Source: Hirsutella rhossiliensis
Lineage: Eukaryota; Ascomycota; Sordariomycetes; Hypocreales; Ophiocordycipitaceae
Direction of reading: 5' to 3'
Assembly (NCBI RefSeq): GCF_020360975.1
Contig: NW_025408679.1
Location: 1,798,001 to 1,862,000, forward strand
Length of the DNA stretch: 64,000 nucleotides
The position numbers were made by a program, and so were the translations under genes. The notes beneath the pieces were generated by a model. It had not been told where the DNA came from. It ran no database searches and saw only the letters and a program-made list of their open reading frames with translations. Below, in pieces: positions 20,776-31,300 of this stretch (position 1 is its first letter; each line of letters begins with the position of its first letter).

Positions 20776-22545
20776 ATGACGATGGCCGACTCCGACGAGA
20801 CCGCTATCGACGCAGGGGCGGGAATGGACGTTCAGTTTGGCCCATCAACCTCCTTCCTCGCGGCGGGCAAGGTGTTGGCAACACGGCTGACGCTGAACAA
20901 GAGGCAGTCCATCGCTTTTCTGATAATATGCCGCCAGCTCGATTTGATGCAGCAGACCGACGGGGCGATGCCTGCCAGCTGCGCCAGTTCGTCGGTGGCG
21001 AGGGCGGTACCGGCAAGTCGCGAATCATCGAGGCACTCGTCGAGCTGTTCAGTAAAAAGAGCCTTTCGAATCGTCTGCTGATCACGGCGACGTCGGGGAC
21101 TGCGGCGGCGCGGATCAACGGCATCACGATCCACTCCGCCTGCGGGTTCACTAAAGACCAAGGGGCGGGGGGCGCGAACATGGTCAAAGACCTTGACGGG
21201 GTGCGGCTGCCGAAACAGGCGGAGCGGTTCATCCACGGCCAGTCTCGAATGGATTGGCAGGAGAAGGATATGCTCGTCATCGACGAGGTGAGCATGCTCG
21301 GGGCGCGGACGCTGCACGCCGTGAACGAGCGGCTTCGCCGGCTTCGCGGATCGCGGCAAGATTTCGGGGGGATCCCCATCGTCCTCTTCTGCGGAGATTT
21401 TCAGCAGTTCCGGCCGGTCCAAGAGAGGTCGATCGTCCTGCCTAGCGCGGCCATCTCGTGGGACGTAGACAACTCGTTCAAGGCCGAGCAGCGTCACCAG
21501 CACGACAAAGCGCACGCACTGTGGAAGAGGTTCACGACGGTCGTCATGCTGGACGAGCAGATGCGCGCCGCCGGCGACCCGGAGCTGCAGAGGCTGCTGA
21601 AGCGGATCCGTCTAGGCGTGCAGGATCGGACGGATCTAAACCTCCTCAACTCAAGGTGCTACCGGGAGGAAGGCGGATCCCTTGGGAGACGGGCATCACC
21701 GTGGTGACGCCGCTCAATAGGAATCGGTGGAACCTGAACATGGAGGCGAGCCTGGCGTTCCGGGTCCAGCAGCGGTCGACGATGCGCATTTTCATCTCCG
21801 AGCACAAGTGGAAGGAGGAGCTGCCGACGGAGGAAGAGGCGATCATGATACTCAACCAGGGCGACGATAGCGCGATCCCGGTGCCGGCCGTCTTCATGTT
21901 CGTGGCCGGGATGCCCATCGTGGTGAACCACAACACCCACCAGGGGCTGAAGCTAGTGAACGGCGCGAGCTACTCGGCGGTGGAGGTCATTGTCGACAAG
22001 GCGTACCCGGGGCATCGGATCTCGGCCGATATGACGATCCACTTCGGGCCGCCGGCGGGGATCATTCTCGAATCGGAGACGACGAGATATCTCCACTTCG
22101 TCGGGATGCCGCCGGGCACGATCTTGTTGACACCCATGACCGTTAAGATACAGTGCCAGCGAAAAAGGCCGTGGCAACGCAACGACGTCAGCCGAAAGGG
22201 TTTGCCGTGCGCAGCAGCGTTCGCGTGCACGGACTACAAGGTGCAGGGCAAAACGCTGGAGCGTGTGGCCCTCGAGCTGCGAGGACACGGACGACGAAGA
22301 TGGATGGAACGGTGGTGCCCTCGCAGTGCGACCCGTACGGCCTGTACGTGCAGCTATCGCGCTGCCGAACTCTAGACGGCATCATGCTCGTGTCCAAGGT
22401 GCGGGACAGAGACTTGGTGGGCAACCGGGTCCCCGAGGAGATGACTGCCGCACAGGCCAGGCTCGAGGTACTGAGCGAGAGGACCGTTGAGGAGGCGTTG
22501 CGCTGGCTGGACGGTGATGCTGAAGAGTCAAGGCGGCCGCGCTAG
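20776..22545 (+). pseudogene. Helitron H2 Pif1-type helicase domain
   Basis: Walker A GGEGGTGKSRIIEALVELF lies near 20998, then TATSGTAAARINGITIHSAC. Walker B MLVIDEVSMLG is near 21272, then FCGDFQQFRPVQERSIV and LDEQMRAAGDPEL. C-terminal motifs CTDYKVQGKTLERVALEL (about 22229) and YVQLSRCRTLDGIMLVS (about 22345) complete a Pif1 core. Breaks occur near 20985, 21670 (shared with the right arm) and 22283 (left only, GGG to GG). It is the best-preserved helicase in the window. Confidence 0.87.
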
Positions 22546-22877
22546 GTGACGCGATGAAGAGTTCGGCAGGCGGGAAGAGTCGGCAGGCGGCAGACAGGGT
22601 GGGAGGCGCCTAGTGGTGGGATAAGGCACGCGAAAAGGCAACAGAAGCCGGGGGGAAGGGCAGCGACCAACGAGGAGGGAGGCAAGGAGGGACCAATCAC
22701 AAGGGACCAATCAAGGGGCGGAGAACTTTTGGGGGGAGAGGGCGGGGTCTGCGGGGCACGTTAGAAGGCCTTTCGTTCCTCAAGGCAAATAGAAGGCCTT
22801 TCGTTCCTCAAGGCAAACCCTCATTATTCGGGAAACTTATGGATTGATGTAGAGTCAGCCTTCGGCTGAACAAGTAC
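22546..22877 (+). repeat. H2 3' non-coding end
   Basis: No gene. It has two ACCAATC boxes (about 22692 and 22706) as in H1. The Helitron terminal string GCCTTTCGTTCCTCAAGGCA occurs twice (about 22771 and 22797). AAACCCTCATTATTCGGGAA and a small TCAGCC/GGCTGA hairpin (about 22856) follow, just before the 79-aa gene. The right-arm copy is at about 49620-49948. Confidence 0.6.
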
Positions 22878-23117
22878 ATGGGTCAATGCTGCAGGACATC
22901 CACGGGTGTCAGGAATTGGACTAAGGAAGAGATGATGGCCTACCTAGATTGGACGGAGGCAGAAGACGATCGGATCGAGGCCCAAGTAGCAGCGGAGATG
23001 GAAAGCAACCGGTGGTCTCATGGACGACGTGGTATGGATGACATCTGGGGTGCGGCCGAGAGGGATTGTGACGAGCAGCAACGGATCTGGGAGGCAGCTA
23101 CGAGGGATAGTGAGTAG
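22878..23117 (+). CDS. 79-aa hypothetical protein next to Helitron 3' end (left copy)
   Basis: A complete small ORF starts at ATG 22878 with MGQCCRTSTGVRNWTKEEMM. It is rich in Trp, Glu and Arg and predicted helical; the NWTKEEMMAYLDWTEAEDDR stretch has a faint SANT/Myb-like or transposon-accessory look. I do not recognise the family. It lies directly downstream of the H2 3' end in the same orientation, so it may be a passenger. The right-arm copy (49618-49388) is frameshifted by one base in a GGG run. Confidence 0.55.
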   Translation: MGQCCRTSTGVRNWTKEEMMAYLDWTEAEDDRIEAQVAAEMESNRWSHGRRGMDDIWGAAERDCDEQQRIWEAATRDSE

Positions 23118-23369
23118 CACTAATCGTGTCCTTTTGACTGTATAACTTGCAATTCAGCGCTCCTTCGCATCGTTTGGTACGAGTAACGATAGCCCCGCGG
23201 CCGGATAAGCGCCGTTGTGTGAACGGAGGCTGCAGTGGGGGGCAGAGGGGCGCGGAATTATTAGTCAGCGGCCGGGCGCGGGAACGTTAAATTCGCGCCC
23301 GGGCGCGGATCTATTGGATCCCAAATGGCCTGCCAGGCTTACATAACAGGCGCGGGGGTCCGCGCCTGC
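23118..23369. other. Left-arm intergenic, GC-rich, empty pogo target site
   Basis: No gene seen. The GC-rich inverted stretch around GCGCCCGGGCGCG (about 23293) precedes the TA at about 23311-23312, where the right arm carries the pogo insertion. The left arm thus shows the uninterrupted target site. Confidence 0.6.
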
Positions 23370-23533
23370 CCTGTCAACGGCGAAATTGGAGGCTGAAATG
23401 TACGGATAGGAGCAAAATGTGGGGCTTCTGGGTGTTGCAGTCGAAAGTGGAGGATCTGTAAATAGCTTAGTGTCGCGGCCCTCTAGGGTTGGTCCCTCCG
23501 GGCGGAATAAATTGCATTGCATTGGCTCCCGGG
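23370..23533 (+). mobile_element. 5'-truncated LINE 3' end, copy A (left arm)
   Basis: About 160 bp match 24813-24982 closely. It ends in an ATTGC-type tail (AAATTGCATTGCATTGG) typical of a LINE 3' simple-repeat tail. It has no coding sequence of its own and looks like a severely 5'-truncated insertion. Confidence 0.65.
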
Positions 23534-24982
23534 GGCCAGCGACGACTCTCACCTCCACGCGGTGCTGGCTGGAAATCTGCGAATACTGTTGCCGTCGGGT
23601 ATTCGCAGAGCCAAGAAGAGTCACAACCGATCAGCATTTGTCCGCTGGTTTGGGCTACGGGACGGGTTAGGGCTCCCAAGCCCTACCGCCCACAAGCCAC
23701 AAGGGAACACTTTAAAACCATCCGACCCACGACCGCGACATCGAGCCTACACGAGATGAACAAACGGGTTGTGGACTAGGACACCCTTGGGGTGCCTTGG
23801 GCTGCGCCGCTGGAAGGAGAAAGCGCCGCGTTGGGGAAACGACTGGAAAGCGAAATTGCAGCAGACGAACGACAGAACCGACAGGGAACATGAAGCGAAT
23901 GACAGAAAAGCACATTGAGCTCGAGGAAACGACAAGACGCATAGCGCGCTTTCAACCACACGGAGAACGACAAGGCACTTTGGTTAGTAGGAGACTGAAC
24001 TCTGCGTCGCTCGGCTGTTCCGGTTACAGAAAGGACGCAGATGGACAAACTCCTGCGAGACACGGTCGGCCTTGCCAGAGAGATCTTGCAAGGCAGCGCG
24101 AAACAGATTGACAATCTGCGGGCGCAGCATACAATGGAAGCGACGGAAGACTGGGTGGGCGGACTGCAGCTACGACACTTTCTGTATGGCTCGAGAGGAC
24201 GGACGCGCGTGTCGGTCGCCTTAGAGGACGGGATCTTGTAGGTGACCGTCGAGGACGAAGCCTACAAGTTGGCCGTTGAGGGAGGCTTAAGGAGCAAACT
24301 GGTATTGACTTGCGAACCGGCTGTGCCCCGTATATGGAGCGGATAAGGATCGAAGGGGATGCAAGGTAGAGGGTCTATGTAGGTAGACACGCTGCCCGCC
24401 TCTACGACATATTCTTGAATATGAATCAATACTTGACAGGCGGCAGAAAGCGACCTATGTGGCTGTGGTCAAGCAATCGAGACAGTGGAGCACTTCCTCT
24501 TTCGATGTAAGGCATGGATCTCTGAAAGAGAAAGCATGATGAAATGCAATCGAACCAAGATGGGAAATCTGTCTTTCTTCCTAGGAGGAAGTCGATGTCC
24601 GATGGCGACAAATGGAAGCCGAACCTACCAGCAGTACGCGCTACGATCAAATTCGCGATGGCAACCGGGAGACTAGACACGGACCAACGATGACAGTACT
24701 AGCAAACCAGAGTGCACAGTACTAGCACCATACAGCCTCTCATTGACAGACCGGGCTTCAGCTGCTGAGAATAGGATGCTGAACACTTGGAGAAATGGGC
24801 CTTCAAGCAAGGCCTGTCAACGGCGAAATTGGAGGCTGAAATGTACGGATAGGAGCAAAATGTGGGGCTTCTGGGTGTTGCAGTCGAAAGTGGAGGATCT
24901 GTAAATAGCTTAGTGTCGCGGCCCTCTAGGGTTGGTCCCTCCGGGCGGAATAAATTGCATTGCATTGCATTGGCTCCCGGGG
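23534..24982 (+). mobile_element. 5'-truncated LINE (Tad-like) with C-terminal pol remnant, copy B (left arm)
   Basis: The plus strand encodes the C-terminal end of a non-LTR retrotransposon reverse transcriptase. The zinc-knuckle pattern is DLCGCGQAIETVEHFLFRC (about 24451-24510), followed in another frame by KPNLPAVRATIKFAMATGRL (about 24615-24675). The 3' UTR (24813-24975) repeats copy A and ends in three TTGCA-like units. Upstream (23534-24430) is non-coding or badly decayed. The motif set matches fungal Tad/LINE ORF2 ends. It is inactive. Confidence 0.72.
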
Positions 24983-25307
24983 CCTAAGTCCTTAGTCAAC
25001 CCCGAGTACGCTCGTTCCTCGCGTAGGCTAGGCAGGGCATCGGTACGTACCCTCGCCTACGGGTAGGGGGCTGGATCGTAATTTCGCGTGCAAGGTACAC
25101 ACAAGCCACGGACCCCTGTAGAAACATTCAACCGTCAAAAAGTACGGAGTAGAATTTGGTCAATTCTCTACCTACTGCAAATGACGGCTAGCGAGTATCT
25201 TCACAGTTGGTTGGAATCGGTGTAAGTGAAAATGATGGTTTTTGGTGGGGCTGGGGGATGTAACATAAGGAGACTTATTGTCACGAATATCCACTTCCCG
25301 CTAGTAC
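24983..25307. other. PKS-L 3' flank
   Basis: No gene. It contains the CCTAAGTCCTTAGTCAACCC motif (about 24983-25002) related to the palindrome junction sequence, then the presumed 3' UTR of PKS-L (minus strand). Confidence 0.5.
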
Positions 25308-28300
25308 TCAAGCACTCAAATGCTCACTCGCCCATCGTTGAATCTCGACGGCAATAGCAGGAGCATACCGCTTATCGAGGAGAGCCATATGGCTTCCGGG
25401 GACATCAACTGTAACGTTTGCACGTGGCCACTTGGGACGCCACACGTTTGCGTCGTTGGGCATCTTGTCTGATGGGTCCAGGGCACGCACGAACAGCGTG
25501 GGTAATGCGTCAGGAAGGGGATGTAACTCCACGTCCCAGTCCAGCAGCGTCCTGAAATATCCGCCCACCTTGGCCAGTTCCAGGTCCAGATCTCCGACGA
25601 GGCTTTCGCCGCCCATGCCCTTGCGGCCACCTAAATTAGGGCCTCCGAGACGTGACACGAGGGCCTCGGCTGGTAGCGCGTTCAGCCAGTCTGGATCGCC
25701 CCTGCCCGTCATGCTGAGATACGTGTCAACCAGGACGAAGCCCGCCAGCCGAGGCTGATCGGCAGCCCTAGCCAGCCTAGAAGCCACAGCGTATGCGACA
25801 GTGCCCCCAGCAGAGTAGCCTGCGAGTATGATTCCCGGTTTGTTGGAAAAGTGCTTTTGGATTGTGCCGGCGTGCAAGTCGGCAAGCGCACCAAGATCCT
25901 CAGGGACAACCTGCCCTTCTGGGTGTGGGAGTTCGAAGACGTCCCTTCCCCCGTTCATCGCAGACGCCAGGGCACTATACACACTGAGACTAACCCCACC
26001 AATATTGATGCGTGGGAAAAATGGCGCGATAAAGACTAGTGGCAGGGACGCCTCTGCGCCGCCACCTGATGGACCGGTCGCGAGGCGTTGAGGGTCCGCC
26101 GCGTAACCTGACACGCTGGAGCCGATCTTTGGGAAAGTTGGCATTGCTAGCGCGGCCAAGGCTAGCAAATCTGCTGCAGCGGTGTACTGCTCGAGATGGG
26201 ACAGCCGCCTGTGAAGGGTGGCTAACCCTCGGAATATCTGGGGGTCGACGTCGTCTTGGTCCGTAGGAGCTGGAGTACTTTCATTGGATGACATACTTCC
26301 GTTGTTTTCATTGCCATTGTCGCCAGAAGCTGATGCTTTCTCAGTGGTCGTGAAATCATCCAACTCCAAGTCGACTTCTGGCTGGGGCTGTGCTTGTAGG
26401 CGAGGTAAGAGATACTGTACCAGCGCTTGGGGGGTATCATGATCCAGCGCCAGAGTCGCAGGGAGGTTATTGAACCCGGTTAAGACCCTCAGTCTGTTGC
26501 TGAGCAAGACTGAAGTGACCGAGTCGAAGCCGAGGTCGGCAAGTACCTTATCGGGAAGCATATTTTGGCCCCGGTATCCAAGCACCTCAGCAATCTCATC
26601 TCGCACCATGCCCAGCAGAGTGTCATGGCGGCCTTCGCATGGGACCGCGGCAAGCTTGTTGCGCCATATGGCGCCTGATCTCGAACCACCTTTCGCAGAT
26701 ACCTTCCTGGCTTTGGATGCCGTACCGGTCGATTGCAACAGTGGAAATGGCCCGCGCAGCAGCAACGGTATAAGAACCGGCTCCGGTGGCGTCTTCGTCT
26801 GCATCTGCAGCGCCCTGCAAAACAGCTGCAGTCCTTGCTGGTCTGTAAACGGCTGAGCGTTGGCGACGCGGAGGTTGGGAACTGCCAGCTTGGCGGCCAT
26901 GCCGCCATCATTCGCCCACGGGCCCCAGGCCAGTGACAAGGCGGGCAGCCCCTGTGCAACACGGAAGCGGGCCAGGGCATCAATGAAAGCATTGCCTGCG
27001 GTATAGGCCGCCTGACCTTCGTTCCCAAGTACGCCGACATACGATGAGAAGAGGACGAACGAGCGTACCGTGTCAGGGATTAGCTCGTGCAGGTTCCACG
27101 CAGCGTCGACCTTGGGACGCAGAACACGCGATACTCGTTCTGTGGTTTGTGAACCAAGGAATGAGTCATCGACCACACCTGCGCAATGGAGAACCGTAGT
27201 GATGGGTGGGTATTTGTGATGGTTTGCTAGCATTGCGGCCAGTTGGGCACGGTCGCCGACATCACATGCCTCGACACGCACTGCTGCATTTGCCCTTCTT
27301 AGCTCATCGCATAACTCACGCGCTCCCCGTGCTTCGATGCCTGACCGGCTTACTAGAAGCAGACTCTTGGCACCGTAAGTATACACAACGTCTCGGCTGA
27401 ATATGGCACCGAGTCCGCCCGTACCGCCGGTGATCAAGACGGTCCCGTTGACATCGAGTGTCGTCGGGCGTTGAGTTTCTGGAATTGGAGTTTGTTTGGT
27501 TAACCTGGGAATCATGATCTTCTTACCATGTATAGCAACAATTTCCTCCCTGGTAGCGAGCGCGGACGATAGTGCCTCTTCCGACTCGGTTGTTCCATCC
27601 AAGTCGACGAGCATGATCCGGTCTCCGCCAAGCTCCGCCTGAGCAGATCGCATAAAACCCCATACAGCTGCAGCAACCACATCTATATCGGCAACGTCGC
27701 TAGCTGACGTCGCCCTCTCGGTCACGAAGACGAGGCGAAAGCCGTCAGCAGCATATGCTTTCTCAACCTTCCACTCCTGCACCACACGGAGCGCCTCGGC
27801 CACAGCTTCATGGACGGTCTTGCTGACTGCTGCTGCATCAACGTTGCGTGAGCCTTCGACCCGAACAATCTCGACAGCTGAACTAGACATTGTTGCCTGA
27901 GCATACTTAGACCGAGTCTCGGTCCATTCTAGGTGGTAGAGGTCACCTCCAGCAATAGGAGGCTGCCAGGCGCGCAGCTGAACTTCGGAAACCTTGGCGA
28001 CCATTACACCCGTTGACTTGTTCGTCAGGGTTACCGAAAGGCAGTCCTCGCCTATATGACGGATGTGTGCTAGAATCGGACCAGTGGTACCAGCCGCCCC
28101 AAAGACCTGGATTCCTCGGAGAGAGAAAGGCAGTCGAATGTGGCCGCTAGCAACCTTCTCTGGCGCTGCGAGGATCGGTGTATGCAGTGTGGCATCCAAC
28201 ACTACTGGGTGTAGAACGAAAGCCGACGTCTGACCTTGATTCTGAGGCGGGTCAATCTGTGCTATTAGGTCGCTGTCCGATATACGCCAAATGGCACGTA

Positions 28301-31300
28301 CGCCCTGGAAAGACGGCCCATAGCTGACGCCTGCATCATCCAGGACAGTGTATGCTTTAGAAACATCCACTTCTGAGTCTGCCTTTGTGAGATCTGTATC
28401 GTTTATGAAGGAGTCACCGCCCGCGTTGGGCTGCGATGTAAACTTGAGAGTTCCGGTGGCATGACTCCTCCACTCATGCTCTGTTGCAACACCGCCAGGG
28501 CGGGAATACACTTCGACGTGTCTTCGTATCCAGTTGCCCTTGTCCTCAAGCTGTGGCTCTCCTATGAGTACCCGAATCTGTAATTCTTCAGATTCTTCAA
28601 CCTCGTCCTCTGCCAACGACAAGGCCAGCGGCACAACAACAACCATCTCATCCAGTATCAACATCAACTCAGATTCGGAATATTCTGAGCATTCATGGCC
28701 AGCTCGCATAGCTAGTTCGGCAAATACCGTGGCTGGGATGAGTGTTTGTCCACCAATAACGTGGTCACGAAGCCAGGGCTGCCTGGTCGTTGACAGGTAG
28801 CCAGAGCAGAGAATATTGCTTGTCCCCGGGATAGATGTGGCGCTAATGAGCATTGCGTGTCCCAGTCCAGAGGCACCCGCGTTTTGCGCTTGAGGCTGCG
28901 CTGCGATTGCTCCCATAGATAACACTGGCAACAGCGGAGAAAAGGGCAGCCAGAATCGTTGCCTTTGGAATGCATAGACAGGCAGGTCAACAAGATGCGT
29001 GCCACTACCCTCGAATACGGCCTGCCAGTCTACTGGTATTCCACGAGCCCAGAGCTGGCCCAGCATAATTAACAGCTTGTCAACTGTGCTGTGTGTGGCG
29101 ACGGCGCCCGGCACATGTGGAGATAGGACTACAGACGGGCCGACTTCCACAAAGACCGAGACACGTTCGTTCGATTCGAGTTCGCTGACGGCATCTGCGA
29201 AACGGACTGGCTCTCGTACATGGCGGATCCAGTGATTCGAAGAGCTAAGCTGGGCTGCGTCGGCTCGCTTCCCCGTGATGGTGGAAATAAGCGGTATTGT
29301 TGTCGACACCTCTCCTTTCAGTGACGCAAGTGCTCTCTCGAGGTCAGAGAGTATTCCATCCATCATTGGGGAGTGAAAACCATATTTGACGTTCCTCAAC
29401 ACAGCAGCTCTCCGCCCTAAGCCGACGAACTTGTCTGCAATGGTCTTGATAGCCTCTTGAGTGCCGGATACTACGACCGAGTTCTGTGAGTTGACAGCCG
29501 CAATAACGGCTGTGCTGCCCGACCGTGACAGCTCCTCAGAGACCTCCTCCTCAGTAGCCGAGATGCTTATCATACCGCCGGTGGGACGTAAAGTGGCCAT
29601 GAGGTTGGCTCGTGCGGTGACGATAGCGGCAGCGTCACGAAGAGACAGAGCACCGGCAACGTGCGCGGCGGCAATCTCCCCAAGGGAATGTCCAGCCACC
29701 ACGTCTGGACGGACGTTAAACGAATCAAGGAGGCGGAACATAGCCACCTCAAAGACGAAGAGAGTGGCTTGTGCGAAGTCCGTACGGTCTAGCAGAGTAC
29801 TATCACCAACAGCGTGTACTAGTGGGCGCTCCAAGTGCTGATCCACTTCGTCACAAGCTGCCTGGAATGCCTTGGAGAAGACGGGAAAGGCAGCACGTAG
29901 CTCCTCAAGTGTGCCAATGCTTGACACCCGGCTGCCCTGGCCCGAGAATAAGCATGCAAGGCGGGGTTTATTTCCGGTAGTACTCGTGTGCCCCGTCACA
30001 ACGTCAGGGTGTGGTTCGCCTTGTTCAACAGCCTTGAGTGCCGTCTGGATTTGATTGTCCAAGTTGGCTCCCAAGCCGTACGATATCGTGGCTCTGTATT
30101 TGAGAGCAGATCTTGCGGTGGCAAGCGAAAAAGCAATATCGGCAGGGTCCTGGTTACGGAGGGCGCTGGGAGCTTTATCTTCTGCTTGTCCCCAGGCCGC
30201 CAGCAATGAGTGAGCCTGAGCGCGTAATGCAGCTTCGTCTGCACCAGAGATGAGCCATGGAAAGGCGTTGGAGACGTTCTTCAGTTTCGGGGCTTCTTGC
30301 TCTCCAGGATTTGGCTGCTCCAGAATGATGTGCTTCAACCTCGGAAGTCAGTAATTTCCTAAAGCGGGATGATGCGGGGTTATTACGCTGTTCGTGCCCG
30401 CAATTCCAAACGAAGACACCGCAGCTCGCCTTGGTCTATTCACAGACGGCCACGGCCTGGCCTTGCTGAGCAGCTCCACACCACTACCTTTCCAGTCGAC
30501 ATGCCGTGAAGGTTCACGGATATGTAATGACGCCGGAGCGACGCCATGGCGTGTAGCCTGTACCATCTTGATGATTCCTGCGACGGCTGCTGCAGCTTGC
30601 GTGTGACCGATGCTAGTGTGTGGCTCTGTGCGTTAGCCATGTAATACATGAAAGTGTCGGGCCATTGTTGCGACTTACTTGGATTTGATCGATCCAAGAA
30701 GCAGCGGTATCGAACGGCGAGTGCTTTTGTCATTACCCTCGCTATTGCCATTTCCATAGGCTGAAATCACAGCCTGAATCTCAATAGGGTCACCTATGGG
30801 TGTCGCCGTGCCATGGCCTTCAAGCACATCTACGTCTGCTGGTGATAGCCCTGACTGGGCCAGAGCACTTTGGATGCACATTTGCTGAGCAGGCCCGCTG
30901 GGTGCCGTTAGCCCATTCGATGTGCCATCAGAGTTAACAGCGGAGCCGCGGATCAAGGAGCATATTTGATGCCCGTTGCGCGTGGCGTCCGACAGCCGCT
31001 CAAGAAGGATCAGGCCTACACCCTCGGACCAGCCAGTACCAGCCGCATCACTTGAGTACGCCCGGCACCGGCCATCCGAAGACAAGCCTCGTCGTTTACT
31101 AAACATCGTGAACGGCCGCGGTGTCGCCATGGTCGTCACTCCTCCTGCAATAGCGAGCGTACACTCGCTGTTTCGTAGAGACTGGGCTGCTTGGTGAATC
31201 GCGACCAATGAGGAAGAGCACCCCGTTGAGACAGCAAGCGAGGGACCATGGAGGCCCTGTCGAAGAGGTTTTAGTTAGCGCCTTGTTTGTTCCTAGTCGT

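Noticed and set aside
23655..23672. GGGTTAGGG-like sequence as a telomere remnant
   Set aside because: Only one imperfect copy exists; there is no TTAGGG array anywhere in the window.
25308..30338. Treating the window as bacterial because of the modular-style PKS
   Set aside because: Spliceosomal introns in the same gene and fungal Helitron, LINE, LTR and pogo elements around it show a fungal genome.
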